DNA of 64,000 bases from contig SYOX01000323.1 in assembly GCA_005804885.1 (NCBI GenBank), positions 1 to 64,000 on the forward strand, given 5' to 3'. Below are positions 17,377 to 25,856 of the stretch, one piece after another. The notes beneath the pieces are model-generated. The model saw only the letters and a program-made list of their open reading frames with translations. It ran no database searches and was not told the origin of the DNA. The translations under genes and the position numbers were made by a program. The stretch's first letter is position 1, and each line of letters starts with the position of its first letter. The DNA is from Pseudomonadota bacterium (GTDB lineage Bacteria; Myxococcota_A; Bradymonadia; Bradymonadales; GCA-2716585).

Positions 17377-18477
17377 ATGACCTCGCTCGCCGCCCTGACC
17401 CGCATCGCCTCTGTCGCCCTGATCGGCCTCTCGCTCACGGCTTGCGCTGGCGGCAGCTCCGACCCGGCCGTCCCCGCGCCGGTCCCCGAGCCCGAGCCCA
17501 CGCCCCAGCCCGATCCCCAGCCCGAACCCGAGCCGATCCCTGAACCCGAGCCGATCCCTGAACCCGAGCCCGACCCGTGCCCCGTGTGCTGCGCCGGCGA
17601 TCGCCGCTGTCAGGGGCAGGCCGCCTTTGAGGTATGCAACCAGGACGGCACCGGCTTCGCCGCCACCCCTTGCCCCGAAGGAGAGATATGCCAGCAGGGA
17701 CAGTGCGGCCCGCCGCCCTTCTCCTGCACGCCGGGAGAGGCGACCTGCCTCGATCTGGCCACCCTCCAGACCTGCAATGTGGACGGCCGCAGCTTGACGA
17801 CCCTCCAGTGCCGCGACGCCGTCTGCATCGGCGGAGCCTGCGCCTCCGGCGCCCTGACCGGGGCGGCCTGCGAGCTGAACGAGGACTGCGCTGGCGGGCG
17901 CTGCCTCTGCGCCTCCACCGAGCTCTGCCCCATCACCCTCGATCAGATCATCGGCGACGGCTACTGCACGATGAGCGACTGCTCCGCGACGGGCTGCCCG
18001 ATGGGGGAGGTGTGCGCGGACTTCGGCCACTTCGGCGGCCTGACCGAGGGCCGCCATTGCGTCAAGAACTGCGTGGACTGCGACAGGGAGGGCTTTGACT
18101 GCCGACAGGTGCCGGTCTTTGACCCGCAGGCCGCCGCCGTCTGGCAGGACGCCTGCTTCCCGACCTACCCGCGCGACATGGGCAGCAAGTGCGAGGCCGA
18201 CGTCGACTGCCTCGGCGGCCTGTGCTGGACCGGCGACCTCGGGCCGAACGACAACCTGGGCTACTGCACCCAGGAGTGCGGCCAGGGCGCCGCGTGCCCG
18301 ACCGGCTCCAGCTGCGTCCAGTTCCCCGGCCTCGGCTTCTTCTGCGGCCTGCATTGTGGCACCGGCGCCCCCGGCTCCGGCGGCTGCCCCGAGAACCGCG
18401 GCCTCTCCACCTTCTGCCAGTCCCTCAGCGAGTTCAGCACCAACGCCGTCAAGTCCGTCTGCGGCCCACGCCGCTGA
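17377..18477 (+). CDS. Cysteine-rich lipoprotein with Pro/Glu linker
   Basis: The 366-residue product carries a lipoprotein signal ending GLSLTAC (C24), then a PEPEP-type linker (about 32-70) with short repeats, then a body with over 30 cysteines. These occur in patterns such as CPEGEICQQGQC, CELNEDCAGGRC and CEADVDCLGGLCW, like the disulfide-rich DxDCxxGxC modules of myxobacterial surface lipoproteins. AAGGAG sits seven bases before the ATG. No enzymatic motif is recognised; a surface-exposed disulfide-stabilised domain chain is inferred. The gene is isolated by repeats downstream. Confidence 0.7.
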   Translation: MTSLAALTRIASVALIGLSLTACAGGSSDPAVPAPVPEPEPTPQPDPQPEPEPIPEPEPIPEPEPDPCPVCCAGDRRCQGQAAFEVCNQDGTGFAATPCPEGEICQQGQCGPPPFSCTPGEATCLDLATLQTCNVDGRSLTTLQCRDAVCIGGACASGALTGAACELNEDCAGGRCLCASTELCPITLDQIIGDGYCTMSDCSATGCPMGEVCADFGHFGGLTEGRHCVKNCVDCDREGFDCRQVPVFDPQAAAVWQDACFPTYPRDMGSKCEADVDCLGGLCWTGDLGPNDNLGYCTQECGQGAACPTGSSCVQFPGLGFFCGLHCGTGAPGSGGCPENRGLSTFCQSLSEFSTNAVKSVCGPRR

Positions 18478-18502
18478 TCCTCCCCTCGCAGGTTCTCCAA
18501 TT

Positions 18503-18600
18503 TCTCAGATCCACATTCTCAGATCCACATTCTCAGATCCATATTCTCGGTTTACCACTCTCAGATCCACCCTCTCAGATCCCCACTCTTGGGTTATCTC
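18503..18600. repeat. 14-bp tandem repeat array, seven units
   Basis: Seven consecutive 14-bp units of consensus tctcagatccacat run from 18503 to 18600; units 4 and 7 are diverged. The array is notably AT-richer than its surroundings. It opens the 486-bp gap 18478-18963, which contains no gene but also two copies (one full, one solo arm) of a dispersed hairpin. Confidence 0.85.
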
Positions 18601-18626
18601 CGTCTGCTTCTCTCAAAAATCTCATG

Positions 18627-18701
18627 CGGAACCACGCTCAAACCACTTACCTTTTGGGCTTCCGGGTGGCCCAGGATGTAAGCGGCTTGAGCGTGGTTCC
18701 G
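18627..18701. repeat. 75-bp dispersed hairpin element, copy A (two mismatches in stem)
   Basis: Arms 18627-18650 and 18678-18701 (24 bp each, starting cggaaccacgctc) are reverse complements with two mismatches around a 27-bp loop containing gggcttcc and gtggcccaggat. The same 75-bp unit with near-identical arms and loop occurs at 42139-42213. A related solo arm lies at 18738-18759. Confidence 0.9.
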
Positions 18702-18737
18702 TATTACATGTTGGGCCATCTTGGATGCCCAAGATGA

Positions 18738-18759
18738 AAGTGGTTCAAACGTGGTTCCG
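18738..18759. repeat. Solo arm related to the 75-bp hairpin
   Basis: This stretch (aagtggttcaaacgtggttc and the next two bases) matches the right arm of the 75-bp element with small changes. It stands 36 bp beyond copy A, as if left by a partial second copy. Confidence 0.6.
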
Positions 18760-18963
18760 TATCACGTCGCCCCAGGCACCTTCTTGCCCACGAGCGCCCG
18801 CCGATCGGCGCGCTTGCCCCCGTCGACGCCCACGCCCTATGTCGGGTTGAATATTCAGCCCGCGCGGGCGGTCTGAGGCCGGGTGTCGCTCAGGGCGACA
18901 GAAGCCAGCCCATCCCCCCCGCGCGGCGACGCGCCAGACTCCCCAGGTGCTTCGGTGACGACG

Positions 18964-20844
18964 ATGAAGGTGAGAGAGATCCTGAGCGCCCAGGGCGCCC
19001 TGGCCCTGGCGCTCGTATTGCCAGGTTGCGCGGCGATGACGGGCGGGATGGTCGACGGACGGACCACGACGACGGTCTACAACATCGAGAAGGCCGACGA
19101 GGAGCCCAGACCTCCTGCTTCGGACACGAGGACGCGCGGGGCGGCGCTTGAGGCGCCCCTCTGCCCCGCCGGGACGGTCGCGCAGGGCGATCGATGCGTG
19201 GCTCGGGTCGACACCTCCTGCCCCGACGGGCTCGTCTTCGAGATGGGCCGCGGGTGCTCCCCCATCGTCGAGTGGCGGTGCCCCGCAGGGACCGCGCTCG
19301 ACGGGGAAGTCTGCGCTCCGGAGGTCACGAGCCGCTGCCCGCGCGGCGCCCACCTCGAAGGGAGCCTCTGCGTCCCCGATCTGGACACCACCTGCCCGCG
19401 CGGCACGAACTACGAGGCGGGCCGGGGTTGCCTGCCCCAGATCGTCCGAAGCTGCCCGCAGGGGATGGACTTCGAAGACGACCGCTGCGTGCCCCAGGTC
19501 ACCCAGCGCTGTCCCCAGGGGACCCGCGCCGAAGGGCGCCGCTGCGTCTCGGAGGTGGACACGACCTGCGCCGCGGGGCTGACCTTCGAGCGAGGGCGAG
19601 GGTGCGTGCCGGAGGTGGTGCGCGATTGCCCTGAGGGGATGCGACTTGAGGGCAACCGCTGCCTCCCCGTCGAGAGCCGCGTGTGCCCCGAGGGGATGCG
19701 CTTCGAAGACTGCGTCGGCTGCGTGCCCGAGATCGTCCGCCGTTGTCCTGAGGGCGCCGTCCTTGAAGGCAACAGGTGCGTCCCTCGGCTTGTCCAGAGC
19801 TGCCCCGCCGGCACCCAGTACGAGGCGGGCCGGGGCTGCGTCCCCGAGGTGGTGCGGGACTGCCCGGCCGGCACCGAGCGGCGCGGTCACCGCTGCGAGG
19901 CCATCGTCACGACGACCTGCCCGCGGAACATGAGCTACGAGCAGGGCAGGGGGTGCGTCTACCCCGTGGACCGAAGCTGCCCCGAGGGCACGATCCGGCG
20001 CGGCGATCAGTGCGTGGCCAGGGTCGACACCGCCTGCGAGGGCGGGATGACCTTCGAGGAGGGTCGAGGCTGCGTGGCGCGGGTGGATCGGAGCTGCCCT
20101 GGGGGGCTTCACCTCCAGGGTGATCGCTGCGTGGCGCGGGTCGACACCTCCTGCCCGCAGGGCTCGCGCTATGCGGAGGGCCGCGGCTGCGTGCCGGAGA
20201 TCGTGCGCGACTGCCCGCGCGGGATGCGCTTCGAGGGCGGCCAGTGCCGCCCTGACGTCTCCACCGATCCGATCTGCCCCGAGGGCACCCGCTGGGATGG
20301 CCGCCGATGTCTGGTGACCGAGGTGGTGCGGGAGCTTCGCTGCCCGGGAGACATGCGCCTCCAGGGCGAGCATTGCGTCCCGCAGGTGGACCGGAGCTGC
20401 CCCTCGGGGACGACCTTCGAGGGCGGCCGCTGCGTCGTCCCGGTCGACAAGCGCTGCCCGGCAGGGATGAGGCTGGATCAAGAGGTCTGTCGCCCCGAGG
20501 TGGACACGGGCTGCCCCCAGGGGACGCGCTTTGAGCAGGGGCGCGGCTGCATGGCGGAGATCGTCAAGGAGTGTCCGGGTGGGATGCGCTTCGACAGGGG
20601 GCGCTGCCTGCCGGAGATCACCGAGGCTTGCCCCGGCGGCATGACCTTCGAGCGAGGCCGCGGGTGCGCGCCGAAGGTGGACGAGGGCTGCCCGAGGGGG
20701 ATGAGGCTTGAGCATGGGGTCTGTCGGCCGGAGGTGGACCTGTCGTGCCCGTCAGGGACGGAGTTCATCAAGGGCCAGGGGTGCGCGCCGAGCCGGGCGA
20801 CCATCGATCCCGAGGGCCTGAAGTTGCCGCGATTCAAACCATAG
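18964..20844 (+). CDS. Lipoprotein built of 28 short cysteine repeats
   Basis: The 626-residue product has a lipoprotein signal ending LVLPGC (C22) and a short linker, then 28 head-to-tail units of 19-22 residues from about residue 67 to 610. The consensus is CPxGMxxExxRCVPEVxxx, with two cysteines per unit. Units ending ERGRGCVPEV (20 residues) and EGxRCVPEV (19 residues) tend to alternate, giving a 39-residue higher-order repeat. The patterned cysteines and charged residues suggest a rod-like, disulfide-stapled surface fibre; no enzyme motif is present. The ATG at 18964 gives a textbook lipoprotein signal, whereas the GTG at 18883 would bury it. The 3' end overlaps the convergent phosphotransferase gene by 11 bp. 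I do not recognise a named family beyond a general resemblance to cysteine-rich repeat proteins. Confidence 0.8.
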   Translation: MKVREILSAQGALALALVLPGCAAMTGGMVDGRTTTTVYNIEKADEEPRPPASDTRTRGAALEAPLCPAGTVAQGDRCVARVDTSCPDGLVFEMGRGCSPIVEWRCPAGTALDGEVCAPEVTSRCPRGAHLEGSLCVPDLDTTCPRGTNYEAGRGCLPQIVRSCPQGMDFEDDRCVPQVTQRCPQGTRAEGRRCVSEVDTTCAAGLTFERGRGCVPEVVRDCPEGMRLEGNRCLPVESRVCPEGMRFEDCVGCVPEIVRRCPEGAVLEGNRCVPRLVQSCPAGTQYEAGRGCVPEVVRDCPAGTERRGHRCEAIVTTTCPRNMSYEQGRGCVYPVDRSCPEGTIRRGDQCVARVDTACEGGMTFEEGRGCVARVDRSCPGGLHLQGDRCVARVDTSCPQGSRYAEGRGCVPEIVRDCPRGMRFEGGQCRPDVSTDPICPEGTRWDGRRCLVTEVVRELRCPGDMRLQGEHCVPQVDRSCPSGTTFEGGRCVVPVDKRCPAGMRLDQEVCRPEVDTGCPQGTRFEQGRGCMAEIVKECPGGMRFDRGRCLPEITEACPGGMTFERGRGCAPKVDEGCPRGMRLEHGVCRPEVDLSCPSGTEFIKGQGCAPSRATIDPEGLKLPRFKP

Positions 20845-21697
20845 GCGGCAGGCCCAGCTCGGAGATGGCCCAGGGCAGGGCGGCCGAGAGCTGGCGGCGC
20901 TGCACCTCCCGGACGCGGGGCGCCGCCGGGATGATCGGCAGCCCCGCCCGCGAGGCGAAGAAGCCCGCCAGCAGCGCCGCGATCGCCGGCTGGTTGGGCA
21001 GGATCTCGGCAGGCGAGGGGCCGCCCTCCTCGTGAAGGCTCGGCAGCCAGGCCGCGGTGTCGAGCACCCCATTGCCGACGCAGGCGAAGTTCCAGTCCAC
21101 CAGCACGGCCCGGCCCTCGACGAAGCAGATGTTGTCGCTTCGCACGTCGAAGTGCGCCAGCGCGCCCCCGCTGAAGTCCACCAGGGCCTCGGCCTCCAGC
21201 AGCGCCGGCAGCGCGGCGTCGAGCCAGCCGCGATCGACCATCCCCAGCGCGAGGAAGGGGGCGGGGTTGAGCGCCACCTTGCCCCAGGCCGTCAACAGGG
21301 GCTGCCAGTTCTCCATCGGCGGCGTGCCCTCGGGGACCGCGACCCCGTGGAGCGCCTCCAGGCTGGCCAGCACCGCGTCGACCCGCGCGGGGGTCCACTC
21401 GGCGGTCCACAGCGCGCCGCTGAGATCCTCGATCGCCAGCAGCGGGTGCTCGCCGTCGTCGTCCCAGCCGAGCATCTGGGCCATGAAGTCGCCCCTGAGG
21501 CGCGTGTAGACGCGGCACTCGTCGCGCAGCCACATCGCCGTGTCCTTGTTCGTGGCCACCTTGATGAAGGCCCGCTCGCCGTCGGCCAGCTCCACCACCC
21601 ACCGGGCCGCCGGCGTGTAGCCGCCCTGCGCCGCGCGCCAGGCGACAGGGCGGCTGCCCAGGCAGCCCTCGACGCGATCCATCGTTTCTTGATCCAT
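20834..21697 (-). CDS. Phosphotransferase of the aminoglycoside/choline kinase (APH) fold
   Basis: The 287-residue product has the kinase-like APH fold. Visible features are an ATP-binding lysine in ERAFIKVATN, the catalytic loop HFDVRSDNI (the family's HxDxxxxN), and the metal-binding segment AVLVDWNFACVGNG (equivalent to DFG/DxD). Substrates in this family range from antibiotics to sugars, choline and homoserine; nothing visible identifies this one. GGGAGGAGCG precedes the ATG at 21697; an upstream GTG/ATG at 21730 is less likely. It converges with and overlaps the repeat lipoprotein gene by 11 bp, and lies 116 bp downstream of an MFS gene in the same direction. Confidence 0.8.
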   Translation of the reverse strand: MDQETMDRVEGCLGSRPVAWRAAQGGYTPAARWVVELADGERAFIKVATNKDTAMWLRDECRVYTRLRGDFMAQMLGWDDDGEHPLLAIEDLSGALWTAEWTPARVDAVLASLEALHGVAVPEGTPPMENWQPLLTAWGKVALNPAPFLALGMVDRGWLDAALPALLEAEALVDFSGGALAHFDVRSDNICFVEGRAVLVDWNFACVGNGVLDTAAWLPSLHEEGGPSPAEILPNQPAIAALLAGFFASRAGLPIIPAAPRVREVQRRQLSAALPWAISELGLPPMV

Positions 21698-21812
21698 GCC
21701 TCGCTCCTCCCGCTCAGGTCGCCGACCCACTTGGGGGCCGCCCCTGGAGTTTCAACCCACCGGCGAGCCCCGACCTCGCCATTGTTCGACGCGCCCCCTG
21801 TTCGGCGGGCGT

Positions 21813-23030
21813 TCACCCCTCAGGCTCGGGGCCTGGCCGCCTCAACAAGATCAAGATCCCGACCGGCGCGAGCGCCACGAGGCCGAGCGCGATCTCCAGG
21901 CCCGCGCGCTGCGCCAACCACCCGAATGCCGCAGGGACCAGCCCGTCCGCGACGCCGAAGATCGCGCAGATGGTCAGCGCCGCGCCGGATCGACCCGGCA
22001 ACTCCGTGTAGAGCCGGGCCATGGCCACCGAGTACCACCCCGCGCTGACAAAGCCCAGCAGCCCGACGATCACGAGCTTGGCCGGGGCCGCCTCGAAGAC
22101 CAGCATGCACGGGATCAACACCGCCGCGATAGCCGCCGTCGCCCGCACCACCCGAACCCCCTCGATCCGCGTCAAGAGCCACACCAGGACCACCTCTCCG
22201 GCCAGCCCCGCCCCTCGCCAGAGCATCACCGCGCTCGCCGCACCCGATTGAGATAGGTGAACAATATCCACCATATACAGCGCGAGGAGGTCGACCAGAA
22301 GCTCCAGCACGAGATCCGCCAGCGCCAGCAGGACCAGCCACCGCAGCACCCTGGCCTCCAGCATCAAGCGCGCCGCCTCGCCGAGCCCCTTCAAGAGCGA
22401 GGGCCCGCTGGATCGAGTCACCACGCGCTGAGGCGGCTCAAGGAGGGCTACGGCGAGCGTCAACGCCAGCGAGAGCGCCCCCATGGCCAGCAGCGGCGCC
22501 CGCCAGCCCCAGCCCAGCGACCAGGAGGCCGCCAGCGCCGCAGGGCCCAGCACGACCGCGATCCCGCCCGAGACGGTCCACCACACCATCAGCCGCTCGT
22601 GGCGCTCAGGATCGGTGTCCATCAAGGCGGCCTGGGACAGGCTCACGAAGGCCCCCGAGGCCGGGGAGAAGAGGCACAGCGCCGCCAGGAGCCACCCGTA
22701 GCTCCCCGCGGTCGCCACGAGCGCCACCGACGCCGTAAAGGCCAGCCCCCCGGCCAGGATGATCGTCAGCCGCCTGCGCTGATCGCTCAAGATCCCCAGC
22801 GGCAGCTCCAGCGCCGTGCCGATCAGGCCCGGCGCGCTGAGCAGGATCCCGATCTGGGCGTAGCTCAAGCCCAGCTCCGCGCGGATCGACGGCCACGCCG
22901 CCCCGAGCAAGCCCGACACGAGCTCGTCCACGAACTCGATCGCCAACAGCGCCGCGATGATCCGCCGCGCCGCGCTGGCATCCAGAAGGCGCTCGCCCTG
23001 GGCAGAGCGCTCCAACAATGTCTCTCTCAT
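21813..23030 (-). CDS. Major facilitator superfamily transporter
   Basis: The 405-residue product has about 12 hydrophobic helices and the MFS loop motif between helices 2 and 3 (ELPLGILSDQRRRLT, positions 74-88, the G-x-x-x-D-R/Q-R-R-R pattern). The second half repeats the six-helix plan (AVMLWRGAGLAGEVVLVWLLTR broken across helices). The substrate is unknown; the type resembles drug or sugar efflux carriers. AGGGGGGAAAA lies upstream of the ATG. It precedes the phosphotransferase gene in the same direction, so the two could form an operon. Confidence 0.85.
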   Translation of the reverse strand: MRETLLERSAQGERLLDASAARRIIAALLAIEFVDELVSGLLGAAWPSIRAELGLSYAQIGILLSAPGLIGTALELPLGILSDQRRRLTIILAGGLAFTASVALVATAGSYGWLLAALCLFSPASGAFVSLSQAALMDTDPERHERLMVWWTVSGGIAVVLGPAALAASWSLGWGWRAPLLAMGALSLALTLAVALLEPPQRVVTRSSGPSLLKGLGEAARLMLEARVLRWLVLLALADLVLELLVDLLALYMVDIVHLSQSGAASAVMLWRGAGLAGEVVLVWLLTRIEGVRVVRATAAIAAVLIPCMLVFEAAPAKLVIVGLLGFVSAGWYSVAMARLYTELPGRSGAALTICAIFGVADGLVPAAFGWLAQRAGLEIALGLVALAPVGILILLRRPGPEPEG

Positions 23031-23289
23031 GAAGTTTTCCCCCCTCGTTGACCTGAACCCTGCGCGATCGACGTGCTCTGGTCGCGCGGGGGGAGGAGGG
23101 GGGATGCAGGATCGAGCCGTCAGCCGATGGCGTCGGCGGCTACAGATCCTGGATGTCGTGCTGGATCACCAGGGTGGGTGCATGGCTGGCTTCTGCTCCT
23201 GGGGAGAAATCCGTGGGCAGCGCGCCCACCCCGACAACCCCACCAAGGTAGGCGTCGGCGAGGGCGCGTCAAGCCCGCGTCTGCGGGCG

Positions 23290-23749
23290 GGCCTGCTCAG
23301 CCCGCCTCGTCGTTGACCGACGCCCCACGCACGACGATCGACCCACGCACGACGATCGCCCCACGCTCCTCGCACCGCCCCCCCTCCTGGGGGACGGGCT
23401 CGTCGGGTGGGGCTTGGATGCGCGGGGTTGGCTGCGCCCTGTCGGTCGCAGGCCAGCGCACGGGCGCCAGAGAACCGCCGGGCCGGATCACCGCGTCGAA
23501 GTGGGCCTGTGGATTGGAGTTTTTGCTCCCCATGGAGTCGACCTGGGCCGCCCGCTGGCCTGCGCCCACCGGGCGCAGCCCGCCCCGCGCATCCAAGCCC
23601 CACCCGACGAGCCCGTCCCCGCAGGGGGCGGTGCGAGGAGCGTGGGGCGATCGTCGTGCGTGGGGCGATCCTCGTCCGTAGTGAGTCCTTGAACCTGCAA
23701 TGAATGACCCGACGTGGCCTGCTCAGCCCGCCTCGTCGTTGACCGACGC
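23290..23749. repeat. 34-bp perfect direct repeats flanking a large palindrome; one copy is the 3' end of the SDR gene
   Basis: Bases 23290-23323 and 23716-23749 are identical over 34 bp (starting ggcctgctcagcccgcctcg). The right copy includes the last codons and stop of the SDR gene at 23723. Between them lies the palindrome at 23329-23682. The whole gap 23031-23722 has no convincing gene; ORFs there arise from the palindrome. Confidence 0.9.
23329..23682. repeat. Large palindrome with arms of about 130 bp
   Basis: The left arm 23329-23461 and right arm 23555-23682 are reverse complements at roughly 90% or better by eye, with a spacer of about 93 bp. Shared blocks include gcacgacgatcg, ccccacgctcctcgcaccgc, gggctcgtcgggtggggctt and gatgcgcgggg. 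The outermost part repeats cccacgcacgacgatcg twice. No transposase gene is inside. Confidence 0.9.
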
Positions 23750-24553
23750 GGCCCGCTTCGCGCCCCCGAAGCGCGTCATGGCCAGGTGCACCAGGCCGGG
23801 GGTGTGCTGGCCCAGGAAGGCGCCCAGCCGGCCGTGGCCCGTGAAGGTGAACTCCCGCTTGCGGCTGTACAGCGCGCGGATCATGACCTGGGCGGCCTTG
23901 TCGGCCTCCCACATCAGCTTCTGGGGCCGCTTGTCGATGGCCTCGGGGTTGTAGACCCCCGCGTTGTTGACCTGGGCGATCTCGGTGGACACGAAGCCGG
24001 GCTGGAGCGTCGTGCACGACACCCCCGTCCCGTAGAGCTCCATCGAGAGCGTCTGGCCGATGGCCCGCAGCGCGTACTTCGACGCCGTATAGGCCGAGAA
24101 GCCAGGGGCCGCCAGCACCCCCGCGACGCTGCCAACCAGCCCCAGGCGGCCTCGCGTCGCCTTCAGGTGCGGCAGCGCGTAGCGCGCCGTCAGCGCCGCG
24201 CCCACGACGTTCGTGTCGAGCTGCCGACGCCAGTCATCGCCGCTGAGCCGCTCGACCTTGCCCGCGATGGACACCCCCGCGTTGGCCACAGCCACGTCCA
24301 GCTTGCCCAGCCCCGCCACCGCCGCCGCGACCGCCGCCTCGATCTGCCCCTCGTCGCTCACGTCGCAGGGCACCCCCAGGCCCCGCCGCCCGAGCCGCTC
24401 GATCTCCGCCACGACCTCGTCCAGCCTGTCCTGGCGCCTGCCCGAGACCGCCACGTTGGCCCCTTGCCTCGCGAACTCCAGCGCCATCTCGCGCCCCAGC
24501 CCGCTCGTCGCGCCCGTAATCCAGACCGCGCTGCCCTCAAATCGACCCGCCAT
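23723..24553 (-). CDS. Short-chain dehydrogenase/reductase (SDR)
   Basis: The 276-residue oxidoreductase has the NAD(P)-binding motif TGATSGLG, NAG (in VANAGVSIAG), and the catalytic Ser-Tyr-Lys set in GSVAGVLAAPGFSAYTASKYA-type sequence, followed by QPGFVSTEI. The pattern is that of classical SDRs acting on lipid or steroid-like ketones (DltE/YqjQ-type), but the substrate cannot be told. The ATG at 24553 follows AAGGGGGG, so upstream in-frame starts are rejected. Its last codons are duplicated beyond a palindrome at 23290. Confidence 0.88.
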   Translation of the reverse strand: MAGRFEGSAVWITGATSGLGREMALEFARQGANVAVSGRRQDRLDEVVAEIERLGRRGLGVPCDVSDEGQIEAAVAAAVAGLGKLDVAVANAGVSIAGKVERLSGDDWRRQLDTNVVGAALTARYALPHLKATRGRLGLVGSVAGVLAAPGFSAYTASKYALRAIGQTLSMELYGTGVSCTTLQPGFVSTEIAQVNNAGVYNPEAIDKRPQKLMWEADKAAQVMIRALYSRKREFTFTGHGRLGAFLGQHTPGLVHLAMTRFGGAKRAASVNDEAG

Positions 24554-24629
24554 CTGCGCCCCCCTTCGGCGACCCGCCGCCGCCCTCCGCGATCCAGGCG
24601 CGCCTCGCCTGTCGCCCATCTTATTGAAA

Positions 24630-24640
24630 TTACTCAGTAA
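24630..24640. promoter_or_regulatory. Palindromic operator-like site TTACTCAGTAA
   Basis: The perfect 11-bp palindrome TTACTCAGTAA sits in an AT-rich island 77 bp before the SDR start. It has the form of a TetR-family operator. No regulator gene of that family is adjacent, so the assignment is inference. Confidence 0.3.
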
Positions 24641-24664
24641 ATGAATCGTTGGCCTGGTTCGCCT

Positions 24665-25798
24665 TCATCGGACCACGAGGTCCGCCGTGATGTCCTCGAC
24701 CCTCGGCGCGCCGGCCAGCGCCATGGCCAGATCCAGCTCCCCCCGCAAGATCTGGAGCGCCCGGCGCGCCCCCTGCTCGCCGGCCACCGCCAGCCCCCAC
24801 AGCACCGGCCTGCCCACCAGCACCGCGCTGGCCCCCAGCGCCACCGCCTTGAGCACGTCCGTCCCTCGCCGTACCCCCCCGTCCAGCAAGATGAGCGGCC
24901 GCTGCCCCGCGCCCACGACCCGATCCGAGAGCGCCTCGACCACCTCCGGCAGCGCGTCGATGGTCGCCACCGAGGTGTCGAGCTGCCTCCCCCCGTGGTT
25001 GGACACCACCACGCCCGCGGCCCCGTGATCCACCGCCCGCGCAGCGTCGTCCCCTCGCACGATCCCCTTGACGATTACCGGCAAGCGCGAGATCGACGCG
25101 AGCCACTCCAGATCCGCCCACGTCAGCGCCGGATCGAGCAGCTCGGCCACGTAGGCCGCGAGCCCGGACTCCCCCGCGCGCTCCTCCAGCCTCCCCATCC
25201 CCGCCGCCGTCATGTTCTCGACCCTCAACCCCTCCGGCAAGTGGAAGCGGTTTCGCACGTCCCGCTCCCGCGTCCCCAGGAGCGGCGCGTCCACCGTCAA
25301 CACCAGCGCCTCGACCCCCGCCGCCTCCGCCCTCTGGACCAGCGCCCGCGTCGCCGCCCTGTCCCTGTAGATGTAGAGCTGGAACCAGACCGGCCCCGTG
25401 GCCGCCTCGACCACCGCCTCGACCGCCGTGTTCGACAGCGTGCTCAAGATCATGATCGACCCCTCGGCGCCCGCCGCCCGCGCCGTCGCCAGCTCCCCCT
25501 CCGGGCAGGCCATCCGGTGAAAGGCCGTCGGCGCCACGATCAGCGGCGCCGCGATGGCCGCCCCCAGCGCCCTCGTCGACAGATCGCGCCGGCTGACGTC
25601 CACCATCACCCGGTAGCGCAGCTTCAGCCGCCCGAAGGCCGCCGCGTTCTCTCGCAGCGTCAACTCGTCGTGCGACCCGCTCCGGTAATAATCGTAGGCC
25701 AGCCTCGGCAGCGCCTCGGCCGCCAGCGCCTCCAGATCCGCAATGTTCAGGGCCCGCTCCAGATCGTCCACGCTCACGACGGCCTCCTTGCTTTCCAT
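24665..25798 (-). CDS. FMN-dependent alpha-hydroxyacid oxidase/dehydrogenase
   Basis: The 377-residue product is a TIM-barrel flavoenzyme of the lactate oxidase/glycolate oxidase/L-lactate dehydrogenase family. Signature pieces are YDYYRSGSHDELTLREN near the N-terminus, LIVAPTAFHRMACPEGE, VKGIVRGDDA (FMN-phosphate lysine) and the active-site SNHGGRQLD with its catalytic histidine. LDGGVRRGTDVLKA completes the FMN site. It oxidises 2-hydroxy acids to 2-oxo acids; lactate, glycolate and mandelate types cannot be separated by eye. The ATG at 25798 begins MESKEAVVS. It diverges from the ycgN-like gene across 58 bp. Confidence 0.9.
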   Translation of the reverse strand: MESKEAVVSVDDLERALNIADLEALAAEALPRLAYDYYRSGSHDELTLRENAAAFGRLKLRYRVMVDVSRRDLSTRALGAAIAAPLIVAPTAFHRMACPEGELATARAAGAEGSIMILSTLSNTAVEAVVEAATGPVWFQLYIYRDRAATRALVQRAEAAGVEALVLTVDAPLLGTRERDVRNRFHLPEGLRVENMTAAGMGRLEERAGESGLAAYVAELLDPALTWADLEWLASISRLPVIVKGIVRGDDAARAVDHGAAGVVVSNHGGRQLDTSVATIDALPEVVEALSDRVVGAGQRPLILLDGGVRRGTDVLKAVALGASAVLVGRPVLWGLAVAGEQGARRALQILRGELDLAMALAGAPRVEDITADLVVR

Positions 25799-25856
25799 GG
25801 CGCGGATCGATACCAGATGACCACGGGCCACACAACCCGCCACACCCCGAGGACCC

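Noticed and set aside
23166-24017. Open frames of 90-280 codons on both strands in 23.2-24.0 kb
   Set aside because: They arise from the palindrome's inverted arms, with matching mirrored peptides on both strands, and from the antisense of the SDR gene.
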